NCBI RefSeq assembly: GCF_947488985.1
Contig: NZ_CANLBV010000017.1
Location: 1-64,000, forward strand
Source: an uncultured Vibrio sp.
GTDB taxonomy: Bacteria > Pseudomonadota > Gammaproteobacteria > Enterobacterales > Vibrionaceae
Direction of reading: 5' to 3'
Length of the DNA stretch: 64,000 bases
The notes beneath the pieces were generated by a model. That model saw only the letters and a program-made list of their open reading frames with translations, had not been told where the DNA came from and did not search any database. Positions within the stretch are counted from its first letter, which is position 1. Each line of letters starts with the position of its first letter. The position numbers were made by a program, and so were the translations under genes. Shown piece by piece: positions 9,156 through 18,783 of this stretch.

Positions 9156-10079
9156 TTACTTAGCTGCGTCTAGTGATGCAGTGTCATTAACTGCAGCCGC
9201 TGTCATAGTTTTCACAATGCGTTTTGTTAGACCAGTAAGAACTTTTCCCGGGCCTAGTTCAAGTAGTTTTTCAACGCCTTGCTCATTCATAGCTTGTACA
9301 CCTTCCGTCCAACGAACTGGGCTGTATAGCTGACGAACAAGGGCGTCTTTAATTTTTGCCGGATCTGTTTCAGCAATAACATCTACGTTATTGATAACAG
9401 GCAGTGCCGGTGTGTTGAACTCTAGAGCTTCTAGAGCCACTGCTAGCTTGTCTGCTGCTGGCTTCATCAGTGCACAGTGAGACGGCACAGAAACCGGTAA
9501 CGGAAGTGCACGCTTCGCGCCAGCTTCTTTACATAGAACACCAGCACGCTCTACTGCCGCTTTGTTACCCGCGATAACAACTTGACCTGGAGAGTTAAAG
9601 TTAACTGGAGACACAACTTCGTCTTGCGCAGCTTCTTCACACGCTTTAGCAATCGCTTCATCGTCTAGACCGATGATTGCGTACATTGCGCCAATGCCTG
9701 CAGGAACTGCTTCTTGCATCAATTGACCACGTAGTTCAACCAGCTTGATCGCTTCTTTAAAGTCGATAACGCCCGCACATACGAGTGCAGAGTATTCACC
9801 TAGGCTGTGACCTGCTAGATTTACAGGTTGCTCTAGGCCAAGCTCTTGCCATACACGCCAAATGGCAACAGACGCTGTTAATAGAGCCGGTTGAGTACGA
9901 AAAGTTTCATTTAGATTTTCTACTGGACCATCTTGAACCAATGCCCATAGATCGTAACCAAGTGCTTCTGAAGCTTCAGCAAATGTCTGTTTTACGACAT
10001 CATACTGTGCGCCTAGGTCAGCAAGCATACCGATAGCTTGAGAACCTTGGCCTGGGAATACGATAGCAAATTTGCTCAT
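9156..10079 (-). CDS. fabD: Malonyl-CoA:ACP transacylase
   Basis: Transfers malonyl groups from CoA to AcpP. The 307-residue protein carries the nucleophile motif GHSLGEYSA with Ser92 and the catalytic histidine in VPSHCALM near residue 201; GQGSQAIGM at 10-18 contributes to the oxyanion hole. It lies between fabH and fabG. A hairpin lies in the 79-bp gap after fabH. Confidence 0.96.
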   Translation of the reverse strand: MSKFAIVFPGQGSQAIGMLADLGAQYDVVKQTFAEASEALGYDLWALVQDGPVENLNETFRTQPALLTASVAIWRVWQELGLEQPVNLAGHSLGEYSALVCAGVIDFKEAIKLVELRGQLMQEAVPAGIGAMYAIIGLDDEAIAKACEEAAQDEVVSPVNFNSPGQVVIAGNKAAVERAGVLCKEAGAKRALPLPVSVPSHCALMKPAADKLAVALEALEFNTPALPVINNVDVIAETDPAKIKDALVRQLYSPVRWTEGVQAMNEQGVEKLLELGPGKVLTGLTKRIVKTMTAAAVNDTASLDAAK

Positions 10080-10113
10080 TGTAATTATCCTTTAAGCAAA
10101 GCAAAAATTGAAT

Positions 10114-10136
10114 AAGGCACATAAGTTATGTGCCTT
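10114..10136 (-). terminator. Intercistronic hairpin between fabH and fabD
   Basis: Near-perfect palindrome AAGGCACATAA / TTATGTGCCTT in the fabH-fabD gap. On the minus strand the following ATTCAATTTTTGC is only weakly T-rich, so partial termination or an RNA-processing site are both possible. Confidence 0.4.
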
Positions 10137-10158
10137 GTTGGTTGGTTGTCGCTTGAGG

Positions 10159-11109
10159 TTAGAATTTAACTAACGCAGAACCCCAAGTGAAGCCGCCGCC
10201 AAATGCTTCAAGTAACAGCGTTTGGCCGCGTTTAATTCTTCCATCACGAACAGCTTCATCAAGGGCTGTTGGGACAGTAGCTGCCGACGTATTACCGTGC
10301 TTATCAAGGGTGATCACCACTTGATCAAGTGACATCGTCAACTTTTTAGCGGTTGCTGAGATAATACGGTAGTTGGCTTGGTGTGGGACTAACCAATCAA
10401 GCTCTGACTTATCCATATTGTTCGCCGCTAATGTGTCTTTAACCAGCTTAGAAAGCTGAGTGACCGCCACTTTAAAGACTTCATTGCCAGCCATATGCAG
10501 CCATTTGTCGACATCGCCGCCACGCTCTGGCACTTCTAAACTAAGAAGCTCACCGAATTTGCCGTCAGAGTAAATGTGTGTCGATAAAATGCCGGGCTCT
10601 TCGCTTGCGCCTACTACCACCGCACCTGCGGCATCACCAAATAAAATGATCGTAGAGCGGTCTGTTGGGTCACAGGCTTTTGACAATGCATCAGCACCAA
10701 TAACCAAGACATTCTTGCACATGCCTGATTTAATATGTTGATCAGCAACAGATAATGCATAGACAAAGCCAGAGCACGCTGCAGCTAAGTCAAACGCAGG
10801 GCAACCTTTGATACCAAGCTTACCTTGTACCTGACAGGCTGAAGACGGGAAGGTATGGCTACTACTGGTGGTCGCAACAATAATTAAATCAATCTCTTCT
10901 TTGTCGATACCTGCCATTTCGATGGCATTTTCAGCAGCGTAAAACGCCATATCGGCAACGGTTTCATTTTCCGCTGAAATACGACGCTCTTTAATACCTG
11001 TTCTAGCAACGATCCACTCATCGCTAGTCTCTACCATTTTCTCTAAGTCTGCGTTTGTACGCACCTGAGATGGCAAGTAGCTGCCAGTACCTAATATTTT
11101 GCTATACAT
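10159..11109 (-). CDS. fabH: 3-oxoacyl-ACP synthase III
   Basis: Starts fatty-acid synthesis by joining acetyl-CoA and malonyl-ACP. The 316-residue thiolase-fold protein has Cys112 in [10 protein letters not shown], the histidine in VPHQANYRI (about 243) and the asparagine in [11 protein letters not shown] (about 273). It follows plsX by 5 bp, the standard gammaproteobacterial order. Confidence 0.96.
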   Translation of the reverse strand: MYSKILGTGSYLPSQVRTNADLEKMVETSDEWIVARTGIKERRISAENETVADMAFYAAENAIEMAGIDKEEIDLIIVATTSSSHTFPSSACQVQGKLGIKGCPAFDLAAACSGFVYALSVADQHIKSGMCKNVLVIGADALSKACDPTDRSTIILFGDAAGAVVVGASEEPGILSTHIYSDGKFGELLSLEVPERGGDVDKWLHMAGNEVFKVAVTQLSKLVKDTLAANNMDKSELDWLVPHQANYRIISATAKKLTMSLDQVVITLDKHGNTSAATVPTALDEAVRDGRIKRGQTLLLEAFGGGFTWGSALVKF

Positions 11110-11114
11110 GAAGA

Positions 11115-12140
11115 CTAATAATGCCTCTCGAGTAAAACCGCTTCCAAACGATCGCTAATGCGGCTGGGGACTTGTCGTTTGACCTCGTGTACTGCTTCAC
11201 CAATCGCGTTGACGACTGCTGATACATCAGCACTTCCATGACTTTTAATGACAATGCCGCGTAATCCTAACAAACTTGCGCCGTTATACTGGTCGGGGTT
11301 CAAGGTTTTTAATTCAGTAAATAACTCAGAAAACAACATTCTGGCTATCCAACCCTTTATTGTTGACGCCATCATGCGTGTTTTTAGCTTATCAATAAAG
11401 AGCTGAGCGGTACCTTCGCACGTTTTTAAGCATACATTGCCGACAAAACCATCACATACGACGACATCAGCCGCATCTTGCAGGAGTTGATTACCTTCGA
11501 TATAGCCGATGAAATTCACAGATTGAGTATTCGACAACATTTCAGCGCATCGTTTTACAAGGTCGTTACCTTTAATTTCTTCGGCACCGATATTCAAAAT
11601 AGCAACACGTGGGGTTCGGCCTAAGTGCTGTTCGGCTAATGCACTGCCCATCACGGCAAACTGAAAAAGAGAATCTGCATCACTAGACACGTTGGCGCCC
11701 AAATCAAGCATCCACGTACGATTACCAGAGGCCGTCGGTAAGGCTGAGACCAAGGCGGGTCTATCAATACCAGGGAGAAGCTTGAGTCGGAAACGGGATA
11801 ATGCCATCAGTGCGCCGGTGTTGCCGCCACTGACACAAGCATCAGCCTGTGATTCAGCAACCAGATCGATAGCAGCACGCATAGAACTGCCCTGACTGTT
11901 ACGTAAGGCTAGTGAAGGTTTTTCAGAATTGGTGATAACTCGATCACTATGCTGGATACTCAAACGAGAATCAGGCATCCGACCTAATGAAGATAATTGA
12001 GATGTGATCGCGTTTCGATCACCTATGAGAATGACTTTTAGCTCTGGGAAATACGACAGTGCCTGCACGGCGGCAGGCACTGTTACACGAGGACCGAAGT
12101 CTCCGCCCATTGCATCAAGCGCAACGGTTAGATTTTGCAA
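11115..12140 (-). CDS. plsX: Phosphate acyltransferase
   Basis: Converts acyl-ACP to acyl-phosphate, feeding the first acylation of glycerol 3-phosphate at the membrane. The 341-residue protein begins with the family signature [11 protein letters not shown] and has the conserved GNTGALMAL and LDLGANV segments. It follows rpmF by 9 bp and precedes fabH by 5 bp, so it is part of the rpmF-plsX-fab transcript. Confidence 0.95.
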   Translation of the reverse strand: MQNLTVALDAMGGDFGPRVTVPAAVQALSYFPELKVILIGDRNAITSQLSSLGRMPDSRLSIQHSDRVITNSEKPSLALRNSQGSSMRAAIDLVAESQADACVSGGNTGALMALSRFRLKLLPGIDRPALVSALPTASGNRTWMLDLGANVSSDADSLFQFAVMGSALAEQHLGRTPRVAILNIGAEEIKGNDLVKRCAEMLSNTQSVNFIGYIEGNQLLQDAADVVVCDGFVGNVCLKTCEGTAQLFIDKLKTRMMASTIKGWIARMLFSELFTELKTLNPDQYNGASLLGLRGIVIKSHGSADVSAVVNAIGEAVHEVKRQVPSRISDRLEAVLLERHY

Positions 12141-12149
12141 AGGTCAACC

Positions 12150-12320
12150 TTACTTGTTGATAACCTTTTTGCCACGGTAGAAACCTTCGGCAGTCACATT
12201 GTGACGTAGGTGAGTTTCACCTGAAGTTGCGTCTACAGAAAGTGCAGCTGTAGTTAGCGCATCGTGTGAACGACGCATGCCACGCATTGAACGTGATTTC
12301 TTGCTCTTTTGTACGGCCAT
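12150..12320 (-). CDS. rpmF: 50S ribosomal protein L32
   Basis: I translated this 56-residue gene by hand: it begins [20 protein letters not shown] and ends KKVINK. It has the basic N-terminal arm and the [19 protein letters not shown] core of L32 and lacks the zinc cysteines found in some bacterial L32 versions, as in E. coli. It lies between yceD and plsX, linking ribosome and membrane-lipid gene expression. Confidence 0.96.
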   Translation of the reverse strand: MAVQKSKKSRSMRGMRRSHDALTTAALSVDATSGETHLRHNVTAEGFYRGKKVINK

Positions 12321-12364
12321 TGACCCTACTCCTATGTAAATTCTTAAAGATGCTGACGAATAAG

Positions 12365-12892
12365 TTAGCGCTTTAAGTTTTTTAAAACATCAAATGGATT
12401 CGGCTTTTTGTCTTCCCCAATTTCTTCAGGAAGTTCACCAAACACCAAGTTATTTGAGTTAACGCTACATTGCGCATCGTCGTGCATTGCTATTTGTGGC
12501 AATCCAAGAATGAACTCGTCTTCAACTAATTGAATCAGGTCTAACTCACCGTACTCGTTCAGATCTACCAAATCGTACTCTTCCGGTGCTTCCTCTTCAC
12601 TTTTCTCGCTGTAAACAGGAGTATAAGTAAATTGGACATCGCACTCATGTGCGAAAACCTCATTACAACGTTGACACTCTAAATCGACTTCGACGTTAGC
12701 TTTACCAGAGATAACGACTAATCGTTGTTCATCAAGCCCAAATGACATTGAGACTTGCGCGTCACGTTTTACGCCTTCAGTTGCTTCGGTTAAACGCTTT
12801 AAAAGACTGACTTGAATGATACCATTCATATCGAGTCGTTTTTGAGCCGTTCTTGCCGGATCAACTGTACGCGGTATTTTTTCCTTTTGCAT
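12365..12892 (-). CDS. yceD: YceD family protein (DUF177), 23S rRNA accumulation protein
   Basis: A 175-residue protein of the DUF177 family, which in E. coli and plants is linked to 23S rRNA accumulation; the mechanism is not settled. A CQRC motif in the middle, followed by a histidine segment and acidic stretches, is typical. It precedes rpmF by 44 bp on the same strand and is divergent from yceF. Confidence 0.9.
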   Translation of the reverse strand: MQKEKIPRTVDPARTAQKRLDMNGIIQVSLLKRLTEATEGVKRDAQVSMSFGLDEQRLVVISGKANVEVDLECQRCNEVFAHECDVQFTYTPVYSEKSEEEAPEEYDLVDLNEYGELDLIQLVEDEFILGLPQIAMHDDAQCSVNSNNLVFGELPEEIGEDKKPNPFDVLKNLKR

Positions 12893-13041
12893 AGGGCGCG
12901 AATCTTATCTTCCAAATCATGTTTAGTCAAAGGAAATGGCAAAAAAAATGTACTTTCCTGCGTTTCCTGTTCAGAGCATTATGAATAGCAGGATAAGTTA
13001 CGTTACCCTGAACTAAATGCTTACACGAATTGTAAATTAAA

Positions 13042-13623
13042 ATGAGAAATTACCAACTAGTTTTAGCTTCTACATCACCATTTAGGCAAGAGATCCTCCA
13101 AAAACTCCAGTTAGAGTTTGTCACGGCTAAGCCGGATTGCGATGAAACGCCGCTTTCAGAAGAGACACCTCAACAGCTAGTGATGCGCCTTGCCGAAACA
13201 AAAGCCAAGTCTTGCGCGGTTGAAAAACCAAGCTTAGTGATCGGCTCTGATCAAGTGTGCGTCATTGACGGGGAAATCATTGGTAAGCCACATACTCGTG
13301 AAAAAGCGATTGAGCAGTTATCTCGCCAAAGCGGTAAGAGCATCACTTTTTATACAGGGATAACCGTATGGAACAGCGAAACCAATAAAGCCGATACTCG
13401 TTTAGATACCTTCGTCGTGCATTTTCGCGATTTAACTGAGCAACAGATCATTTCTTATGTTGAGAAAGAACAGCCTTATTACTGCGCCGGCAGTTTTATG
13501 TGTGAAGGATTAGGTATTGCGTTATTTAAGCAAATGGAAGGTAAAGACCCAAATACGTTGATCGGCTTACCTCTGATCGATCTGGTCGATATGTTAGAAG
13601 CGCAAGGAATGAGCGTACTATAA
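13042..13623 (+). CDS. yceF: Maf family nucleotide pyrophosphatase (YceF type)
   Basis: House-cleaning enzyme that hydrolyses modified nucleoside triphosphates; the YceF branch prefers 7-methyl-GTP. The 193-residue protein starts with the Maf motif LASTSPFRQEIL, has the catalytic region GSDQVCVIDGEIIGKPHT and the later CAGSFMCEGLG and DPNTLIGLPL segments. The phenylalanine in SPFR (instead of the R or Q of other branches) fits the YceF subfamily. It is divergent from yceD-rpmF. Confidence 0.92.
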   Translation: MRNYQLVLASTSPFRQEILQKLQLEFVTAKPDCDETPLSEETPQQLVMRLAETKAKSCAVEKPSLVIGSDQVCVIDGEIIGKPHTREKAIEQLSRQSGKSITFYTGITVWNSETNKADTRLDTFVVHFRDLTEQQIISYVEKEQPYYCAGSFMCEGLGIALFKQMEGKDPNTLIGLPLIDLVDMLEAQGMSVL

Positions 13624-13690
13624 CGGATACTCTCTCTTTGTTGAGGAGGATTTGCTTAGAATGACTAGGCGACTTCCCCCTCGCTGCGAT

Positions 13691-13725
13691 AAAAACAAAA
13701 AAGGTTGACGATATTCGTCAACCTT
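13691..13725 (-). terminator. rluC terminator
   Basis: Minus-strand stem GGTTGACGA / TCGTCAACC followed by TTTTTTGTTTTT, about 55 bp after the rluC stop and in the convergent gap with yceF. Confidence 0.85.
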
Positions 13726-13780
13726 TCCATTTGACACGTCTGATGCTCAATTCACGAAAAATTAATGATCTCGTATCTTG

Positions 13781-14725
13781 TTAAAGCTTACGTAAACCAG
13801 TTAAGGCTTTCTCTAGTCGTCTTTCCATTGGCGCTGAGATATCCATCTTCTCTTCAGTGCCTGGGTGGGTGAACTTGATGTTGGCTGCATGTAGGAACAG
13901 ACGATCAAGACCAACCTTGCCCGTGTAAGCATCAAAACGACGATCACCGTAGCGGTCATCCCAAGCAATAGGGTGACCCGTATACTGAGTATGCACACGT
14001 ATTTGGTGGGTACGACCTGTAATTGGACTTGCTTGAACCAATGTCGCCTCTTGGAATTTCTCTAAAACCTTAAAACGCGTCTCAGAGGCCTTACCATTCG
14101 GGTTGACGCGAACAATGCTATTCACTTCATTTTTCAACAAAGGTGCATTTACGACTTTGCAGCTGCTCTTCCATTCGCCCATCACTAACGCGAAGTAGTA
14201 TTTTTGAACCGTTTTTTCACGGAACTGCGCTTGAAGGTGTCTTAGCGCTGAGCGCTTCTTAGCAACAAGCAAAATACCAGACGTATCTCTATCGATACGG
14301 TGCACTAATTCAAGAAAACGCGCGTCAGGTCGAAGGGCGCGTAATGCTTCAATCGCGCCAAACTTTAACCCACTACCACCATGAACGGCAGTGCCAGACG
14401 GTTTATTAAGAATAAGCATGTGATCATCTTCATAAATGATGCACTGCTCTAGCTCCGAAACCTTGTTGAGTTTCGTGCTTGGCACGTTATCTTCAACTTT
14501 TTCTTCAATCGTGACTGGCGGGATACGAACTAAATCGCCTGCTTTTAGTTTGTATTCTGCCTTGATGCGTTTTTTGTTTACGCGGACTTCGCCTTTACGC
14601 ACAATTCGGTAAATCATGCTTTTCGGGATATTTTTTAATTGGTTGCGTAAAAAGTTATCAATACGCTGACCAGCCATATCTTCGTCAATGTCGACAAATT
14701 GGACTTGGGTTCTTATTTCGCTCAT
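13781..14725 (-). CDS. rluC: 23S rRNA pseudouridine(955/2504/2580) synthase
   Basis: Makes three pseudouridines in 23S rRNA. The 314-residue protein has an N-terminal S4 RNA-binding domain (about 17-80) and the RluA-type catalytic motif HRIDRDTSG with Asp145, one residue from the E. coli number. The gene is divergent from rne and close to yceF, the same cluster as E. coli, which separates it from the similar RluD. Confidence 0.93.
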   Translation of the reverse strand: MSEIRTQVQFVDIDEDMAGQRIDNFLRNQLKNIPKSMIYRIVRKGEVRVNKKRIKAEYKLKAGDLVRIPPVTIEEKVEDNVPSTKLNKVSELEQCIIYEDDHMLILNKPSGTAVHGGSGLKFGAIEALRALRPDARFLELVHRIDRDTSGILLVAKKRSALRHLQAQFREKTVQKYYFALVMGEWKSSCKVVNAPLLKNEVNSIVRVNPNGKASETRFKVLEKFQEATLVQASPITGRTHQIRVHTQYTGHPIAWDDRYGDRRFDAYTGKVGLDRLFLHAANIKFTHPGTEEKMDISAPMERRLEKALTGLRKL

Positions 14726-14980
14726 CCGACTATTGTATCACTGTCACTTTTGATAATTGAGACTTTCTTAGCCCTATCGCCAAGTTATTTATCGACAACC
14801 TCTCGTCTTCCACGATCTGATAGCGGGTGAAATTCTATATTTCTTTGATTCTTCGAACAAAAAAGCATCAAGATTCCTGCAAATTAAAATATCAATTGAT
14901 AAATTATTTATAGACAGTGAGTTAGAGGTATCAAAACTCAAACAAAAAATGTTTTTTTTAGTGCATTCCGACAAAGCAGA

Positions 14981-15009
14981 TTGCTGTGTTTAGCGACCGC
15001 TGCTATAGT
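14981..15009 (+). promoter_or_regulatory. Candidate rne promoter
   Basis: TTGCTG (14981-14986) and TATAGT (15004-15009) are exactly 17 bp apart. A start near 15016 would give a leader of about 330 nt, similar to the long rne leader of E. coli. Confidence 0.6.
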
Positions 15010-15015
15010 TCACAG

Positions 15016-15343
15016 CTGCTAATAATGGTTTGACTAAAATTTAAACAGCCTGCCATTCACAAGCAAGTAAATGAGTAGATAACTCCGATTAGACAGTGCA
15101 GCAATTGGCGTAAGACACGGTCATCAGAGCTCCTTATCGCTCTACTCACGTACGCTCATGTTGAGTATTCACCGCCACATCGCGGATCATAGGCTAACTC
15201 CCTATGATGACTGACGTGCCCCAGAGCATCCCTCTCCAGCCGGGAGGCTGCACCGATAAAGCCATGGGATCTGGCACCATGAGAAACGAAACAAAGCGAT
15301 AAGACCAATGATGAAAATAAGAAAAGACAATGAGTATTTCTAA
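15016..15343 (+). ncRNA. rne 5' leader, probable autoregulatory rne5-type element
   Basis: About 330 untranslated bases with several hairpins, for example CCATGGGATCTGGCACCATG (15262-15281) and the ATAGG...CCTATG pair near 15190-15206. In enterobacteria the rne leader is bound and cut by RNase E to lower its own mRNA. The identity is inferred from position, length and structure rather than from a verified consensus. Confidence 0.6.
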
Positions 15344-18300
15344 ATGAAAAGAATGTTAATTAACGCAACTCAAAAAGAAGAGTTGCGTGTCGCTTTGGTT
15401 GATGGACAGCGACTGTTCGATCTAGATATCGAAAGTCCAGGTCACGAGTCAAAGAAAGCGAATATCTACAAAGGACGTATTACCCGTATTGAACCTAGCC
15501 TAGAAGCGGCATTTGTTGATTACGGTGCAGAACGTCACGGTTTCCTACCTCTTAAAGAAATTGCCCGCGAATACTTCCCTGAAGGTTATACATACCAAGG
15601 CCGTCCTAGCATTAAGGAAGTGCTAAAAGAAGGCCAAGAAGTTATCGTACAAGTTGAGAAAGAAGAGCGTGGTAGCAAAGGTGCTGCACTGACAACTTTC
15701 ATTTCTTTGGCTGGTAGTTACTTAGTTCTTATGCCTAATAACCCTCGTGCTGGCGGTATTTCTCGTCGTATCGAAGGTGATGAACGCACCCAACTGAAAG
15801 CAGCATTAAGCACTCTTGAGCTCCCTCAAGGCATGGGCTTAATCGTGCGTACTGCGGGTGTTGGCAAAAGTGCAGAAGAGCTAGAGTGGGACTTGAACGT
15901 TCTGTTGAATCATTGGGGTGCTATCAAGCAAGCCTCTGAGTCCAATGCAGCGCCTTTCCTCATTCACCAAGAAAGTAACGTTATCGTTCGTGCGATTCGT
16001 GACTACTTACGTCGTGATATTGGCGAGATTCTAATCGACAGCAACACTATTTTTGAACGTGCTCAGGCGCACATTCAATTAATACGCCCAGATTTCATGA
16101 ATCGCGTTAAAAAATACGATGGTGAAGTGCCACTATTCAGCCACTACCAGATTGAAAGCCAGATCGAATCTGCTTTCCAACGTGAGGTTCGCCTTCCGTC
16201 TGGTGGTTCTATCGTAATCGATCCAACAGAAGCACTGACTTCTATCGATATCAACTCTGCTCGTGCAACAAAGGGCAGCGATATTGAAGAAACAGCGCTT
16301 AACACGAACCTAGAGGCAGCGGATGAAATTGCACGTCAGTTGCGTCTACGTGACCTAGGTGGTCTGGTTGTTATCGACTTTATCGATATGACTCCGGTTC
16401 GCCACCAGCGCGAAGTAGAAAGCCGTCTACGTGATGCCGTTCGTTTAGATCGCGCACGTGTTCAGATTGGTCGTATTTCTCGCTTTGGTCTTCTAGAGAT
16501 GTCTCGTCAACGTTTGAGCCCATCTCTAGCAGAAGCAAGCCACCACATTTGTCCTCGTTGTACAGGTACTGGTGTTGTTCGTGATAACGAATCTCTAGCA
16601 CTGTCTGTTCTACGTTTGATCGAAGAAGAAGCTCTGAAAGACAACACAGCGCAAGTACTTGCTGTTGTGCCTGTGCCAATCGCTTCTTACCTTCTGAACG
16701 AAAAACGTCGCTCAGTAAACCACATCGAGAAGAACCAAGAAGTTAAGATCACTGTCGTTCCTAACTCTGACATGGAAACGCCATACTTTGAGGTTATCCG
16801 TGTTCGTGAAGGTGAAGAGTTCGACCTACTGTCTTACTTACTGCCTAACAAGTTAGAAGCACTAAAAGAAGCAGAAAGCAAAGAGCCAGCTGAACAGACT
16901 ATTCGTCCTAAGAAAATCGAAGAACCTGCTCTAAAAGGCTTCGCAGCTCCTGCTCAATCAGCACCAACTCCTGCTCCAGCCCCTAAAGCTGTAGAAGAGA
17001 AGGAAGCTGAACCTGCTGCAACTCAAGAACCAGGCCTAATTGGTCGTTTCTTCAAAGCTATCGGTAGCTTCTTATTTGGCTCTTCAACGCAAGAAGAGAA
17101 AAAAGAAGAAGAGAAGAAAGAAGAAGAAAAACCTAAAAATAATCGCAACAACGGCAAACGTCAACGCCGTGATCGCAACGATAACCGTCGTCGTAACCAA
17201 CGTGGTGAGCGTGGCGAACAACGTAGCGAACGTGGTGATAATCGTAACGAAAATCATGACAACAAACGTCGTCGTAAGCCAACTCGTGATGAGAAACCTG
17301 AAGAGCAAAAAGAAGTCGCTCCACAGCCAACTCGTCAGCCTCGTAAGCCTAAGCAAGACCGTCGCAATAAGCCACGTGACGAGCAGAAGCAACGCGAAGA
17401 GCAAGCTCCATCTAAATTAGCAGAAGAAGGTCTACAGCTCGCGGCAGAAGCTCAAGCTGATAAGCCAGAAGCGCCGAAGGCTAAGCCAGAAGCGAAAGCA
17501 GCTAAGATTAAAGAGCGTCGTCAGCGTCGTAAACTGAACAAACAAGTTCGTATTAAAGACCAAAAAGCTCAAACAGAAGCAACAGAAAGCGATCCAAAAG
17601 AGCAAGCTGTTGTGAAAAAGGCCTCTGTTACAAAAGAACAATTTGTAGCGAAGGAGCAATCTGTAGCTCAAGAGCAAAAAGTTGCGAAGCAAACTGGCGC
17701 AGCTCAAGCAAATAATGAGCAAACAGAACAAGAAGAGCCGAAACAACGCCGTAATCGTCGTTCTCCACGTCACCTACGTGCAAGTGGTCAACGTCGTCGC
17801 CGCGGTCGTGATCGTCGCCCTAACCCATTCCGCCTACGTAAAGGTGGAGTAGCATCTCCTGAGATGGCTATGGGTAAAGTGATGCCTCGTTTCATTGCAA
17901 AACCTCACCACAAGCAGGCAAAACCTGAAGTGGCTGAAGTACAAGTAGCAGCTGAAGCTCAAACCCCTGTTCAAGAGCAAAATGTTGCTCTAGAGACAGC
18001 ACCACAAAACAATATAGTGATAACTGGCGGTTTTGCTCGCCCTGAACTTGCTATGGGTAAAGTGATCATCCGCCGTGACGAAGCCGTTATTACTGAAGAA
18101 ACAGCGACTGAACAAGCCAAGGTTGAAGCTCAGGCAACTGAAGCACCAGCAGCGGTTGAAACTGCACCTATGGTTGTTGAAACTGAAAAAGTAGAAACAC
18201 CTGTAGTAGCAGAAGCTGTGCAAGCAGATGAAGCAACACCGGTTGTTGAAGCTAAAGCCGCTGATTCTGATGCTCCTAAAGCTGAAAGTGTGAAGATTGA

Positions 18301-18526
18301 AGAAGCACCTGCTGTAAAAGCACAAGCTCCTAAAGCTACACCGAAGGCGGCAGTTGCTAAGAAGCAAGCGGGTTCACCAATGACGAAAGCTCCTGGTCCA
18401 CAAGAGATCAAAGAGATTGAGGTTGTTGCTGCTCCGTTCCGCGCTGAGCGCTTTGCTTCGAAAGGAGCAGGCAGTCAATCAGCGTCGAATAAAGCTGGCG
18501 CTGGCATGACTAAGCCTAACTACTAG
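15344..18526 (+). CDS. rne: Ribonuclease E
   Basis: Essential endonuclease for mRNA decay and rRNA/tRNA processing and the scaffold of the degradosome. The first 500 residues are nearly colinear with E. coli: S1 domain (about 35-125), catalytic aspartates in LTSIDINSA and VVIDFIDM, and the zinc-link CPRC (about 404-407). Residues about 565-580 ([16 protein letters not shown]) form the amphipathic membrane-anchoring helix. The remaining tail is charged and low in complexity, with arginine-rich RNA-binding stretches and two similar PE(M/L)AMGKV segments near residues 839 and 900. Length 1060, equal to E. coli (1061). The ribosome binding site is weak. Confidence 0.96.
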   Translation: MKRMLINATQKEELRVALVDGQRLFDLDIESPGHESKKANIYKGRITRIEPSLEAAFVDYGAERHGFLPLKEIAREYFPEGYTYQGRPSIKEVLKEGQEVIVQVEKEERGSKGAALTTFISLAGSYLVLMPNNPRAGGISRRIEGDERTQLKAALSTLELPQGMGLIVRTAGVGKSAEELEWDLNVLLNHWGAIKQASESNAAPFLIHQESNVIVRAIRDYLRRDIGEILIDSNTIFERAQAHIQLIRPDFMNRVKKYDGEVPLFSHYQIESQIESAFQREVRLPSGGSIVIDPTEALTSIDINSARATKGSDIEETALNTNLEAADEIARQLRLRDLGGLVVIDFIDMTPVRHQREVESRLRDAVRLDRARVQIGRISRFGLLEMSRQRLSPSLAEASHHICPRCTGTGVVRDNESLALSVLRLIEEEALKDNTAQVLAVVPVPIASYLLNEKRRSVNHIEKNQEVKITVVPNSDMETPYFEVIRVREGEEFDLLSYLLPNKLEALKEAESKEPAEQTIRPKKIEEPALKGFAAPAQSAPTPAPAPKAVEEKEAEPAATQEPGLIGRFFKAIGSFLFGSSTQEEKKEEEKKEEEKPKNNRNNGKRQRRDRNDNRRRNQRGERGEQRSERGDNRNENHDNKRRRKPTRDEKPEEQKEVAPQPTRQPRKPKQDRRNKPRDEQKQREEQAPSKLAEEGLQLAAEAQADKPEAPKAKPEAKAAKIKERRQRRKLNKQVRIKDQKAQTEATESDPKEQAVVKKASVTKEQFVAKEQSVAQEQKVAKQTGAAQANNEQTEQEEPKQRRNRRSPRHLRASGQRRRRGRDRRPNPFRLRKGGVASPEMAMGKVMPRFIAKPHHKQAKPEVAEVQVAAEAQTPVQEQNVALETAPQNNIVITGGFARPELAMGKVIIRRDEAVITEETATEQAKVEAQATEAPAAVETAPMVVETEKVETPVVAEAVQADEATPVVEAKAADSDAPKAESVKIEEAPAVKAQAPKATPKAAVAKKQAGSPMTKAPGPQEIKEIEVVAAPFRAERFASKGAGSQSASNKAGAGMTKPNY

Positions 18527-18561
18527 TGTTTATTCATAGTTAATCATAAGTCAATTGAATC

Positions 18562-18588
18562 AAAGGCTGCTTTTAAAGCAGCCTTTTT
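18562..18588 (+). terminator. rne terminator
   Basis: AAAGGCTGC-TTTTAA-AGCAGCCTTTTT stem-loop about 35 bp after the rne stop. Confidence 0.85.
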
Positions 18589-18661
18589 CATATCTAATAA
18601 CTAAATGAAAATTAACAAACATTTTACAAAAACTTAGCTTCAACCTTGAACTTAGTCACAT

Positions 18662-18741
18662 TATTGCGTAGCATTCGGGCACTTGTCTTTTCGACACATC
18701 ACTATTGCTGCTTTTTTCCATCACTGTTTAGCTACGCAATA
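18662..18741. repeat. 11-bp inverted repeat upstream of the SulP gene
   Basis: TATTGCGTAGC (18662-18672) and its exact reverse complement GCTACGCAATA (18731-18741) flank 58 bp, 43 bp before the next gene. It could be a paired operator or the base of a leader RNA hairpin; nothing in the sequence decides. Confidence 0.7.
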
Positions 18742-18783
18742 CACTCGTGTCGGTAAATCCACCTTAAGCATAGCTGAGCAAAC

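Noticed and set aside
17432..18367. Long open frames on the minus strand opposite the rne tail
   Set aside because: They are shadows of the lysine/glutamate/alanine-rich low-complexity RNase E tail; composition alone opens those frames.
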